Source: CAZAIO01 sp964485235 (GTDB lineage Bacteria > Chloroflexota > Dehalococcoidia > GIF9 > UBA5629). From it: 20,395 nucleotides of DNA. The notes under the pieces were generated by a model. That model was not told the DNA's origin. It saw nothing but the letters and a program-made list of their open reading frames with translations, and did not search any database. Numbering within the stretch: the stretch's first letter is position 1; the number at the start of each line of letters is the position of its first letter. Both the position numbers and the translations under genes were made by a program. This document shows positions 1-8,230 of this stretch, piece after piece. The stretch lies in the NCBI GenBank assembly GCA_964485235.1, contig CAZAIO010000044.1:1-20395 (forward strand), given 5' to 3'.

Positions 1-248
1 TCGGTGTGAAATAAAGCAGGGCGCAGATATATATAATGCGGACTTAAATCTATTGAAAAGATCGTATCTGGCTCAAGCAAATAAGTGTACATAATACGAA
101 ATAGTCAATTTATTCTAAACGCATTATAACATTAAAAGTGATAAAATGCTACAATCACAACTCTTAATTATAGCATTGTACAAGATTCTTATTGCTTGAT
201 TTGTTACTTTTTATAAAAATATCCAGGCATCACCACTATTTTTCGTTA
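1..248. other. AT-rich non-coding region
   Basis: I see no convincing gene here. The stretch lies downstream of the pdxA-like gene. It contains nested inverted repeats: TCAAGCAAATAAG at 73-85 pairs with CTTATTGCTTGA at 188-199 with a one-base bulge, and inside that AATGCTA at 145-151 pairs with TAGCATT at 171-177. There is also a TTGTACAA palindrome near 176-183. In DNA this AT-rich such matches can arise by chance, and no U-tract terminator for the pdxA-like gene is evident. Confidence 0.4.
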
Positions 249-1280
249 TTACCGGGGTAGACCCTGTCTTTTTACAAGGCGGACTGCAACGCGTATAGAT
301 TCTTCTATGCTCCGGGAATCGGCAATCCCTTTGCCCGCGATATCGAAAGCCGTACCGTGGTCCACCGAGGTACGTATGAACGGTAGTCCGAGCGCTATAC
401 TCACGCTTTTCTCAAAACCGTATACCTTGACGGGTATGTGTCCCTGATCGTGGTACATGGCAAGCACGACATCGAATTCTCCACGAATAGCGCGGGTGAA
501 TACAGTGTCGGCAGGATACGGTCCACGTGCATCGGTCCCGGCTTCCTGTGCATCCCTGATTGCCGGTATGATTTCGTCTATTTCTTCAGTACCGAGCATG
601 CCCTCTTCTCCGGCATGAGGATTGAGCGCAGCTACTGCAACGGAAGGATGAGGAATTCCCCACTGCCGGAAGCAGCGGTCGATAAGCATAAGTCTTGCGT
701 AGATACTGGCCCTGGTAACCAGCGTATGAACATTTCTCAGGGGATAATGTGTGGTGTGATGGACCACTCTGAGCGGTCCTGAAACGAGCATAGTGGCATA
801 TTCAGAGACGCCGGTTAGCCCTGCAAGAAATTCCAGGTGTCCTATCCTGTTAAAACCGGCGAGTTGTGCCGCTTTTTTATTTACCGGCGCTGTAACAAGG
901 GCATCTACATTTCCTTCGAGTGCCAGTCGGGCTCCTTTTTCAATATATTCGAATGCCGCTTTACCGCATGTGCCGCAGGTCTTTCCTGGAGTGACGTCAT
1001 GCCCTTTTAAGTTTTGCAGGTCGAGAAGGTCGATTGCATCGCTTTGTCCCGGTGCCTCATTTACCGAACCGATCCGGTGAATCTTTATACTGCTATTCAA
1101 TAAATGTATCGTTTTATCTAGTATGTTCAGCTCACCTATCACGATTGGTCGACATAATGTTTGTAATTGCCCGGACTGAAGTGCTTTTACTATGACCTCA
1201 GGACCTATGCCTGACGGGTCGCCCATTGTGATAGCGATCCGTGGCGTCGCCGAAGTTTTAAAAGTATCGTTATGTTCCAT
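249..1280 (-). CDS. pdxA: PdxA-family 4-phospho-hydroxyacid dehydrogenase (4-hydroxythreonine-4-phosphate dehydrogenase family)
   Basis: The PdxA family oxidises and decarboxylates 4-hydroxythreonine 4-phosphate with NAD(P) in pyridoxal phosphate synthesis; the PdxA2 branch acts on D-threonate or D-erythronate 4-phosphate. The 343-residue length is normal. Visible motifs are GDPSGIGPEV near residues 20-29, TAPVNK near 130-135, and three likely metal-binding histidines: H178 in THYPL, H222 in NPHAGE and H277 in YHDQGH. The ending LGLPFIRTSVDHGTAFD is also typical. Two positions that contact substrate in E. coli PdxA look changed: the Thr of GHTE is Leu (L149) and the Asn before the LGLP segment is Ser (S294). 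No other pyridoxine gene and no DUF1537-type kinase is nearby. The ATG has only a weak ribosome site. Family assignment is secure; the exact substrate is not. Confidence 0.9.
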   Translation of the reverse strand: MEHNDTFKTSATPRIAITMGDPSGIGPEVIVKALQSGQLQTLCRPIVIGELNILDKTIHLLNSSIKIHRIGSVNEAPGQSDAIDLLDLQNLKGHDVTPGKTCGTCGKAAFEYIEKGARLALEGNVDALVTAPVNKKAAQLAGFNRIGHLEFLAGLTGVSEYATMLVSGPLRVVHHTTHYPLRNVHTLVTRASIYARLMLIDRCFRQWGIPHPSVAVAALNPHAGEEGMLGTEEIDEIIPAIRDAQEAGTDARGPYPADTVFTRAIRGEFDVVLAMYHDQGHIPVKVYGFEKSVSIALGLPFIRTSVDHGTAFDIAGKGIADSRSIEESIRVAVRLVKRQGLPR

Positions 1281-1389
1281 TATCTTATTAGCCGGGTGCT
1301 GCTATATCCTGTATTGTATAGTATCATAATGCAATAAGTAGTGATAACGTTTGAAACAGTAATCATCTTAGTTGTAATGATAGTTCGAT

Positions 1390-1419
1390 TTGTCTAAATG
1401 TTATCGGTAATGTTATAGT
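1390..1419 (+). promoter_or_regulatory. Candidate sigma-70 promoter of the deacetylase-family gene
   Basis: A TTGTCT box (1390-1395) is followed after 18 bases by TATAGT (1414-1419). The -10 box is preceded by TG one base upstream, giving an extended -10. Transcription would start near 1426, about 33 bases before the GTG start codon. Confidence 0.45.
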
Positions 1420-1458
1420 TGATTCCTGCTACAGGGATATTCTCTAAGAGAGAACATA

Positions 1459-2559
1459 GTGGTAATCGGCATTCTTTATAGCGATACTCTGAAAGAATAT
1501 GATTTCGGTCCTGGACATCCGTTCAGAGGGGAGCGTTATGAGTTATTTTACCGTTTCCTCAGACAAAACATACCGGAAGACGATAATTACCGTATACTTC
1601 AGGCAGAACCCGCGAACGATGAGGACCTGGCGTTAATTTGCAGCGAAGATTACATTAAATTTGCTGCCGAATATTACCATGCTTCGCATCTCAGGTTGGA
1701 AGTCCCTGGCGGTTTTTCCAGATATCAAAGCATGGATAATCATCCTGTGGGACGACCGGGTGACGTGGAGGTGGCGGCGAGGCAAGTCGTGGGGCAGGCA
1801 AAGAAAGCGTGTGACCTGGTCAACGCCGGTACATTTAACAAGGTTGTCTCTGTAGGCGGCGGACTGCACCATGCAAAACGGTCTTACGGCGAGGGATTTT
1901 GCGTCTATAACGATGTGGCGTTCAGCGGGCTGTACATGGTCCAGCATTATGGACTGGAACGAGTGTTGATTCTGGATACGGATGCTCATGCGGGAAATGG
2001 TACGGTAGAGTATTTTTACAAAGACCCACGCGTACTTTTCATTGACTTGCATCAGGACCCGAAGACCGTCTATCCGTCGACCGGCTTTGCCGATCAAATC
2101 GGTGCGGAAAAAGGGACCGGTTTTACTATCAATGTACCGTTACCTGAGAGAGCGGATGAGCGGTGTTATGAACTGGTGTTCGATACGGTAGTAATACCCG
2201 TAGTGCAGGAATTCAAACCTCAGATTATTATCAGGAACGGTGGTTCGGACCCGCATTTCTATGACGGGCTGACCAACCTGGGACTGCCTATTAAAGGATT
2301 TAAAATGATAGGCGAAAAGGTCAGGGAAATGGCGGAAATATGCGGCGGCAAGGAAATCGACCTTATTGCGTCAGGCTACAACAGGAATGTATTGCCCAGA
2401 GCCTGGCTGGCATTGCTCGCCGGATTGGCAGGTATAGAGATCGAGATAAAGGAACCGGAATCGGCATCTTTTGCGTCCGAACTTACATATCATAATACGG
2501 AAAAGGTTATCGATGACGTGAAAGCCCACCTCGGGACATACTGGAAATGCCTTCGATAA
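1459..2559 (+). CDS. Histone deacetylase superfamily (AcuC/class I-like) zinc amidohydrolase
   Basis: This is a 366-residue arginase/deacetylase-fold hydrolase. Bacterial members remove acyl groups from small amines, acetyl-lysine or acetyl-polyamines, or act like AcuC on acetyl-CoA synthetase. All catalytic features can be lined up with class I HDACs: the twin histidines H137-H138 (GGGLHHA), zinc ligands D175 and H177 in DTDAHAGNGT, the third zinc ligand D264 in GGSDPHFYD, and a catalytic tyrosine Y307 in ASGYN. The usual DxDVHHG loop is DTDAHAG here and the usual GGGY is SGY, so it is a divergent member. The start is GTG with AAGAGAGA at 1445-1452 as ribosome site. It diverges from the pdxA-like gene and converges on nnr with a 31-bp gap. 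Substrate is unknown. Confidence 0.85.
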   Translation: MVIGILYSDTLKEYDFGPGHPFRGERYELFYRFLRQNIPEDDNYRILQAEPANDEDLALICSEDYIKFAAEYYHASHLRLEVPGGFSRYQSMDNHPVGRPGDVEVAARQVVGQAKKACDLVNAGTFNKVVSVGGGLHHAKRSYGEGFCVYNDVAFSGLYMVQHYGLERVLILDTDAHAGNGTVEYFYKDPRVLFIDLHQDPKTVYPSTGFADQIGAEKGTGFTINVPLPERADERCYELVFDTVVIPVVQEFKPQIIIRNGGSDPHFYDGLTNLGLPIKGFKMIGEKVREMAEICGGKEIDLIASGYNRNVLPRAWLALLAGLAGIEIEIKEPESASFASELTYHNTEKVIDDVKAHLGTYWKCLR

Positions 2560-2590
2560 GCTTTAGCGTTGTTTAAGTTCCACCCTGTAT

Positions 2591-4177
2591 TCAGATTAAA
2601 AATATCGAGTTAAAGTAATTCTCTGATATTTCATCCCCGTTTTCACGATAGTACTGTACCGCATAGGGAATAAAATCGAGTATATCCCTTGCGGTCATTC
2701 CATCGGGGCCTTTTTCTTCCGCCGCCAGGTCTCCGGACAGGCCGTGAATAAATACACCCGTCTGTACAGCCTCCTCGATTTCGAGCCCGAGACAATACAT
2801 TCCCGCTATTGTTCCGTTTAGAATATCACCGCTGCCTGCTGTCGCCATTCCCGCTCTACCTGCCGTTGAACCGCTTAAATTGATTGTCACCCTCCGGTCA
2901 GGATATCCGATAAGTGTATGCGGTCCTTTCATAACGATACATGCATTTAGCTCATATGCCGTGTCCTGCAGCGTTTCTACCAATGTATGTGCGATATCCC
3001 CCCGGTCTTTACCCGTTATTCTCGACATTTCTCCAATGTGAGGAGTGAGCACTGTACCTGCCTTTCTATGGCGGATCGATTTAATATCTTTTGCACAGGC
3101 GGTTATTCCGTCGCCGTCTATGAGCAAAGGTCTTTCAATTTCATTAACCAGTTCCCGTACCAGTTGCTGGGTTTCTTCATTAAGAGAAAGTCCCGGCCCG
3201 ATAACGACGAATTTCATTCTCGTTGATAGCTCAAGCAACTCGGCTTTATTCTGTAATGAAATACTTCCTATTGCGGTCTCTTTCTGCGGTGCGAATACGA
3301 TTTCTTTCCCCTCCTGGGCGACGGTAGAAGCGACCGAACCTGGGCATGCCAGGTAAACATAACCTCCTCCGGATTTCAGAACAGAGTAAGCCGAAGCATA
3401 CGGCGCCCAGTAGTAGTTTGCGGCACCGGCAATCACCAATGCCGGTCCGTAGTCCATTTTTGTTGTGTTCGGCGTTCGTTGGGGTAAAGGTGTTGGAGCC
3501 GCCACTTCTATGCTGATCGCTTTATCCGAGTAAAGAGCAGGTGGAAAGGAAATATGAGTGACATATAATTTACCCCCTCTCTGATAGCCCGGGTAGAGCA
3601 AGTTCCCTATTTTGGGAAGTCCGAATGTAACAGTGCAGTCTGCGTGGACTGCATTACCCATTTCCTCGCCGGTGTCTCCGTTTATACCGGAAGGAATATC
3701 AACGGCGAAAACTTTCTTGCCGCTCGTATTGATAAGGCCGATGATTTCCAGGTATAGCCCGCTCACATTTCTATCCAGCCCTGTACCGAGCATGGCATCG
3801 ACAATCACATCTGCAGTGAGGACGTCGTTTTCAACATCGCCGGACGCATTGATTTCGTGTATTTCTATCGGGAAACGGGATATGATGTCCAGATTTTTTT
3901 CCGGCACCCCCTGATAACGTTCTTTCAACGACAGGAGAAACACCTTTACATTTCCCCCGTTCGAATGAAGTTTTCTGGCCACCACAAAGCCATCTCCACC
4001 GTTATTGCCCGGACCGCAAAAGATAACGAAGTTCCTGTTTTTCACGCCGGTCTCTTTCAGGATGGCGAAGTAGACTGCATCTCCGGCATTCTCCATCAAC
4101 AGTTCGGTAGCAATGCCGTATTGTTCGACTGCCTTCCCATCCATTGCTCTCATTTCCGCTACTTTACAGACTTTCAC
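2591..4177 (-). CDS. nnr: Bifunctional NAD(P)H-hydrate repair enzyme Nnr (epimerase + ADP-dependent dehydratase)
   Basis: This enzyme repairs NAD(P)HX, the hydrated, inactive form of NAD(P)H. The N-terminal YjeF epimerase domain (about 1-220) interconverts R and S forms, and the C-terminal ribokinase-like domain (about 230-515) dehydrates the S form using ADP. The first domain shows GPGNNGGDG (55-63), DAMLGTGL (127-134) and VDIPSGINGDTGE (159-171). The second shows an AGAANYYWAP loop (250-259), VIGPGLS (325-331), TPHIGEMSRITG (378-389), VMKGPHT (415-421) and the catalytic ATAGSGDILNG (445-455). The usual LDADAL segment reads IDGDGI, a mild divergence. At 528 residues it has the standard fused length. 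The start is GTG with a strong AGGAGGG site (4182-4188) lying just after the upstream adh stop codon, 12 bp away, so the pair is probably translationally coupled. Confidence 0.95.
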   Translation of the reverse strand: MKVCKVAEMRAMDGKAVEQYGIATELLMENAGDAVYFAILKETGVKNRNFVIFCGPGNNGGDGFVVARKLHSNGGNVKVFLLSLKERYQGVPEKNLDIISRFPIEIHEINASGDVENDVLTADVIVDAMLGTGLDRNVSGLYLEIIGLINTSGKKVFAVDIPSGINGDTGEEMGNAVHADCTVTFGLPKIGNLLYPGYQRGGKLYVTHISFPPALYSDKAISIEVAAPTPLPQRTPNTTKMDYGPALVIAGAANYYWAPYASAYSVLKSGGGYVYLACPGSVASTVAQEGKEIVFAPQKETAIGSISLQNKAELLELSTRMKFVVIGPGLSLNEETQQLVRELVNEIERPLLIDGDGITACAKDIKSIRHRKAGTVLTPHIGEMSRITGKDRGDIAHTLVETLQDTAYELNACIVMKGPHTLIGYPDRRVTINLSGSTAGRAGMATAGSGDILNGTIAGMYCLGLEIEEAVQTGVFIHGLSGDLAAEEKGPDGMTARDILDFIPYAVQYYRENGDEISENYFNSIFLI

Positions 4178-4189
4178 CGGTCCCTCCTT

Positions 4190-5191
4190 TTAGTCCATCC
4201 TTAATACTGCGGCACCCTGGATCTTTCCTTCCTTGAGTATAAGAAGCGCATCGTTTGCTTCTACGAGCGGGAACTCTTTCACTTCGGGAACTATGGGGAT
4301 TTTATCTGCGAGAAGCAAAAATTCCTGTGCGTCCCGGCGTGTAATGTTGGCAACACTTTTTATTTCCTTCTCATCCCACAGAAGGCTGGCGTAGTCCAGA
4401 GGCGGGATGAGGTTTCTCTTGCGTATTACCGCCATCACTAGCTTTCCACCTTTATCAAGAACATGTAAAGCAGCGGGGACGGTCTCCCCAACAGGTGTAA
4501 AATCGATTGCATAATCGAGCTTCTGCGGCGGTTCATCGTTTGTACCGCCCGTCCAATAAGCCCCCAGCTTTTTTGCCATTTTTCGATGCGCTTCGCTTCT
4601 GGTGAATACAAATACCTTACAGTCACTGTACTTTGCAATCTGGAGCACGATATGAGCCGAAGCGCCAAAACCGAAAAGTCCGAGAGATTGCCCGGATTGT
4701 ATTCCCGCGAGTTTGAGATTGCGATAGCCGATCGCACCGGCACAAAGAAGGGGCGCAGCCTGCGCATCGGAAAAACGGGCCGGTATCGGGTATGCGAACT
4801 TTTCCGATATTACCGTATATTGAGCATAACCGCCGTGAACATCGCAACCCGTGCTTTTAAAATCGTAACAGAGATTTTCATTTCCTGCCAGACAAAAGGT
4901 ACATGTGCCGCAAGCCGAATTAATCCAGGCGATACCCACTCTATCGCCTGTCTTGAATGCGGTTGTTCCCGCTCCCAGTGTTTCAACCACACCGACGATC
5001 TCGTGTCCGGGTATTACAGGAAGTTGCGGTGTAAGCCTGCCTTCTATTTCATCCAGCTCAGTATGACACACACCGCAAGCTGAAACCTTCACCAGTATTT
5101 CTCCGGGACCCGGCTGCGGTACAGGCATATCCGATAGAACAAGAGGCCGGCTTTCGGCCGGTGCGATTTTATATAAGACCTGTGCTTTCAT
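4190..5191 (-). CDS. Zinc-dependent alcohol dehydrogenase (MDR superfamily)
   Basis: This is a medium-chain dehydrogenase that oxidises an alcohol or reduces an aldehyde with NAD(P). Catalytic zinc ligands are visible as C39 (CGVCHTE), H63-E64 (PGHE) and C150 (APLLCAG). The structural zinc lobe has four cysteines, C94, C97, C100 and C108, within ACGTCTFCLAGNENLC. The cofactor-binding glycine motif is the slightly altered GLFGFGASAH (171-180). At 333 residues it matches the single-domain bacterial zinc ADH group related to YjgB and AdhA. It is followed by nnr after 12 bp, and the histidine phosphatase gene ends 105 bp upstream. A TATAAT box on the minus strand (5224-5229) could give the pair its own promoter, though I see no good -35. 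The natural substrate cannot be read from sequence. Confidence 0.9.
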   Translation of the reverse strand: MKAQVLYKIAPAESRPLVLSDMPVPQPGPGEILVKVSACGVCHTELDEIEGRLTPQLPVIPGHEIVGVVETLGAGTTAFKTGDRVGIAWINSACGTCTFCLAGNENLCYDFKSTGCDVHGGYAQYTVISEKFAYPIPARFSDAQAAPLLCAGAIGYRNLKLAGIQSGQSLGLFGFGASAHIVLQIAKYSDCKVFVFTRSEAHRKMAKKLGAYWTGGTNDEPPQKLDYAIDFTPVGETVPAALHVLDKGGKLVMAVIRKRNLIPPLDYASLLWDEKEIKSVANITRRDAQEFLLLADKIPIVPEVKEFPLVEANDALLILKEGKIQGAAVLRMD

Positions 5192-5296
5192 ACCGATAGT
5201 ACCGTCATTTTTATCAGTATCTCATTATAGCTATTTCTGTGCAACAGAAAATAAATTTTTACTCAAGGGTATTGTGCGGACAGCCGGTCTATTCCA

Positions 5297-5923
5297 TTAT
5301 GACAGCTTTTGCTGCGACGTTATGTGTGACATATCATTGAGCGTGAGTATGGTGAATTGGTTACCCGTGACTCCGATCGTACTTAACGATGTATTATTGA
5401 TGATAAATCTGCGATAGATACTACTTGGTGCATCGAGGGCATGTATAACCAGTATCTTTACGATAATCTCATGAGTAACAATTACGATATTTTTACCCCT
5501 GTCGCTTTTTAAAATATCGGAGAAAGCACGTAATGCACGTTCGGATACTTCTTCGAAGCTCTCGCCGTTGGGCAACTTTACAGCTGAAGGGTCGGTATTC
5601 CATTGTTGACATAACTCCGGCCATTTTCTACAGATTTCGTCTTTATGCAGTCCCTGCCAGTCGCCGGGGTAATTTTCAATGAACCCGTCTATCGTTACCG
5701 GCTCCAGCCCGTGAGGGCCGGCGATAGCTGCCGCGGTTGAGTATGTCCTGCGAAGCGGGCTGGTGTATATCGATGATACAGGTACAGAGGCAAGCTTTTC
5801 AGACAGGCGCCGTGCCTGAGAATAGCCGGTCTCGTTCAGGTCTTCGCTGGAGTGTCCCATGTAGAAGCCGGTCCTGTTCGATTCTGTCTGCCCGTGCCGG
5901 ACAAGCATGATAGTGGCATTCAT
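5297..5923 (-). CDS. Histidine phosphatase family protein (phosphoglycerate mutase-like, possibly CobC/GpmB type)
   Basis: The protein is a branch-1 histidine phosphatase of 208 residues. The phospho-acceptor histidine is H10 in LVRHGQTESN. Other family residues are the arginines R58-R59 in TSPLRRT, the proton donor E83 in ENYPGDWQG, and the second histidine H151 in IVTHE. A PNGESFEEVSERALRAF segment (118-134) is typical of the alpha-ribazole phosphatase and GpmB group. Members remove phosphate from sugar phosphates, alpha-ribazole phosphate or other small molecules. No cobalamin gene is nearby to favour CobC. It lies 40 bp after the aldolase gene on the same strand and has a GGAG site 8 bases before its ATG, so an operon with the aldolase is likely. 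Confidence 0.88.
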   Translation of the reverse strand: MNATIMLVRHGQTESNRTGFYMGHSSEDLNETGYSQARRLSEKLASVPVSSIYTSPLRRTYSTAAAIAGPHGLEPVTIDGFIENYPGDWQGLHKDEICRKWPELCQQWNTDPSAVKLPNGESFEEVSERALRAFSDILKSDRGKNIVIVTHEIIVKILVIHALDAPSSIYRRFIINNTSLSTIGVTGNQFTILTLNDMSHITSQQKLS

Positions 5924-5963
5924 CTCTGACTCCGTTTATCGATTTAATTATTAACCGTATATT

Positions 5964-6791
5964 TTATTTCGGTGGTTTTAACCCTTTCATTTCAGCCATA
6001 ATATCTTTGCACAACTCGTACCAGAAATGCTGATCAGGGAAGAAGAGTAAGACTCTGGTGCCGTTTGCAATCGCTGCTTCGGCACCGGCGCGATTTGCTT
6101 TCGGCCATGCCATTCCGACTATGGGAATATCGCGTTTCTGACAGAGCGCCCTGACTTTATTAAATGCTTCATGCAGGTAGGGGTGCTGCCAGTTTACCTT
6201 TTCTCCTTTTTGTTTTAACAGGGAGTTCGCAATATCAGCTAGTCCGAGGCCCACGCCATCCCGTCCCGGCTGCAACAGGGAGATGATCTCTTCGGCGTTA
6301 TCGATTCCTTCTACATCTTCTAACAACGGAATGAACATGGTCTGTTCGTTCGAAAAAGCCATGTATTCTTCCCATGTATCCTGTGAATAATACGCAGCGC
6401 GTATTGCGGGACAGATGCCGCACCTTCCTTCCGGAGGATAACGCATCGACTCGATTGCTCTTTTTGCTTCGTCAGCGGTCTTTACATGGGGCACGAATAT
6501 GCCCTGAGCGCCTGCCTCGACTGCGGCACGGATATGTGCGGGACTGTTTTCCGTGACTCTGACCGTTGCCGTAAGCCCCGACGCTTCGGCGGCACGGATA
6601 CAATGGACCACCGTCTCTATATTTACACGGGAGTGCTCCATATCGATAATAACAAAGTCGAAACCGGTATAGCCGACAATTTCAATAAGGTCCGAAGCCC
6701 CTGTATACATTTGCATACCCAGAGGAATATCGCCTCTTTTTAGCGCTGCAAGAATACGGTTTTGTTTCGGTTTGAACGGAATTACAGCCAT
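5964..6791 (-). CDS. HpcH/HpaI-family aldolase
   Basis: This is a class II (metal-dependent) aldolase of the HpcH/HpaI family, which splits 2-keto acids into pyruvate and an aldehyde. Examples are 4-hydroxy-2-oxoheptanedioate and 2-keto-3-deoxy-L-rhamnonate aldolases. Visible features are IIDMEHS with the catalytic-type H53, R78 in TVRVTENS, AGAQGIFVPHV (93-103), PPEGRCG (119-125), and the probable metal ligands E158 (PLLEDVEG) and D186 (GLADIANS). The 275-residue length is usual. Its ATG has a strong GGGGGA-type ribosome site. It is the first gene of the minus-strand block 6791-2591. Substrate is not predictable: no sugar-acid dehydratase or kinase sits next to it. Confidence 0.88.
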   Translation of the reverse strand: MAVIPFKPKQNRILAALKRGDIPLGMQMYTGASDLIEIVGYTGFDFVIIDMEHSRVNIETVVHCIRAAEASGLTATVRVTENSPAHIRAAVEAGAQGIFVPHVKTADEAKRAIESMRYPPEGRCGICPAIRAAYYSQDTWEEYMAFSNEQTMFIPLLEDVEGIDNAEEIISLLQPGRDGVGLGLADIANSLLKQKGEKVNWQHPYLHEAFNKVRALCQKRDIPIVGMAWPKANRAGAEAAIANGTRVLLFFPDQHFWYELCKDIMAEMKGLKPPK

Positions 6792-6812
6792 TACTGTCCC
6801 CCTCTAAATTTA

Positions 6813-6840
6813 TTTATAAGGTATTTTATTGTACTGTCGA
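6813..6840 (-). promoter_or_regulatory. Candidate promoter of the aldolase-phosphatase block
   Basis: On the minus strand TCGACA (6840-6835) is followed after 16 bases by TATAAA (6818-6813). The predicted start near 6806 would leave only a very short leader that just includes the ribosome site of the aldolase gene, so the real start may differ. Confidence 0.3.
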
Positions 6841-7008
6841 TATTACTGTTTTGATTTCCCGTCCTTTTTTCATGAATGTTCACTTTGTTATCTGAGTAGG
6901 CGACTTTTAGTAGCAGGCACATTTTTAGGCGTTTATTTTTCAAATTGTATCATTGTTGAACTTTAATAGTAAGGGTAACATTGAAGAAAACGATGTTTTT
7001 TGAAGGTA

Positions 7009-7037
7009 TTGACAACGGGTTTGTCCGGTTCTAAACT
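7009..7037 (+). promoter_or_regulatory. Sigma-70 promoter of the glycosyltransferase gene
   Basis: A perfect TTGACA (7009-7014) is followed after 17 bases by TAAACT (7032-7037). Transcription would begin near 7044, giving a leader of about 42 bases that contains the ribosome site GGAGG at 7071-7075. The rest of 6792-7085 holds no gene that I can support. Confidence 0.55.
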
Positions 7038-7085
7038 CATTGTATACCACCTGAAAAGTTCCGTTTTATGGGAGGATGAAGTCGT

Positions 7086-8216
7086 ATGGCGAAGCTGTTA
7101 TTTGGTCTAAGTGGTGACGGAATGGGCCATGCATCCCGGGACAAGGTGATCATCGATCATTTACTTTCCAGCGGGCATGAAGTGAAGGTGGTTACGTCAG
7201 GGAAAGGTTATGAATTCCTGAAGAATTATTTTGATGTGCAGTCGATACCCGGACTACGTGTGGTGAGCAGAGATTCCCGAATAGAAAAATGGCTCACGGT
7301 TAAAGAAATATCACGATTATTGACGGAGAAAGGTCCCTCTATTGTAAAGACTCTGTTCTATCTCATCCATGAGTTCAAGCCCGATGTTATTATCAGTGAC
7401 TTCGAACCATTTATTTCACTAACGAGCCATATCTGCCCGGCGCCTCTGATAAGCGTCGATAATCAGCATGTCATTACACATTGCAGACTGGAATATCCTT
7501 CACGTTGGGAAAGCGACTATCGTCTTGCCTGCGCAGTATGCGGCGCGGTCAGCAGTTTTGCACAACATTTCTTTCTTACCAGTTTCTTCTTGCCGGAAGT
7601 GAAAACAAGATGTCGTAAGAACACCTCAGTTGTCGGCCCCATTATCAGGAAAGAACTACTGGATAGAAGACCGGAATCAGGAAACCATGTCCTTATTTAT
7701 ATGCGAACACCGGATAGAGGTAAAGTATTATTGCCGTTGTTAGAACGTATCGATGCCGATTTTTTTGCCTATGGTTTTGGAGGTCTGAGTACTCGATATA
7801 AAAATATTTTTTTCAAACAGCAGGATATCGATGGCTTTCTGGATGATCTGGCTGCTTCAAGAGCGGTCATCACCAATGGGGGACACAGCCTGATAAGTGA
7901 AGCGCTGTATTTCGGTAAGCCGGTGTATTCGATCCCGACACGTCATGACTTCGAACAAATGATCAATGCATATTATTTGCAACGTTTAGGGTACGGGTTC
8001 TACGATTTCTGTCCTTCCGCAGAACGAATAGACCTGTTTTTACAACTGAAAGAGCGTTTTGTGGAAAGTATAGAAAGGGATAAAATCCATTTTTACGGAA
8101 ACGATTATTTCTTTACATCGATCGACGATGTAGTTGTGTCTTTAAGTAACATGCCTCGAACATCCTCCCGCATGCACCCGTCCGGCAGCGGCCGGACTCT
8201 TTTACATATGAGATAA
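7086..8216 (+). CDS. MJ1255/VC2487-type GT-B glycosyltransferase
   Basis: This 376-residue protein belongs to the GT-B glycosyltransferases resembling the MJ1255 family (TIGR00661) and MurG/GT28. The N-terminal half opens with a Rossmann-type strand and glycine-rich loop GLSGDGMGHASR (7-18), then GHEVKVVTSG (30-39) and KPDVIISDFEP (98-108). The C-terminal half carries the nucleotide-sugar binding region NGGHSLISEALYFGKPVYSIP (264-284), the GGxxxxxEAL signature of the superfamily. Such enzymes transfer a sugar from a nucleotide donor to a lipid or glycan acceptor on the cytoplasmic side of the membrane. Acceptor and sugar cannot be named. It stands alone on the plus strand with its own promoter, a GGAGG site and an ATG start. 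Confidence 0.8.
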   Translation: MAKLLFGLSGDGMGHASRDKVIIDHLLSSGHEVKVVTSGKGYEFLKNYFDVQSIPGLRVVSRDSRIEKWLTVKEISRLLTEKGPSIVKTLFYLIHEFKPDVIISDFEPFISLTSHICPAPLISVDNQHVITHCRLEYPSRWESDYRLACAVCGAVSSFAQHFFLTSFFLPEVKTRCRKNTSVVGPIIRKELLDRRPESGNHVLIYMRTPDRGKVLLPLLERIDADFFAYGFGGLSTRYKNIFFKQQDIDGFLDDLAASRAVITNGGHSLISEALYFGKPVYSIPTRHDFEQMINAYYLQRLGYGFYDFCPSAERIDLFLQLKERFVESIERDKIHFYGNDYFFTSIDDVVVSLSNMPRTSSRMHPSGSGRTLLHMR

Positions 8217-8230
8217 AACAGGAACTGCCG

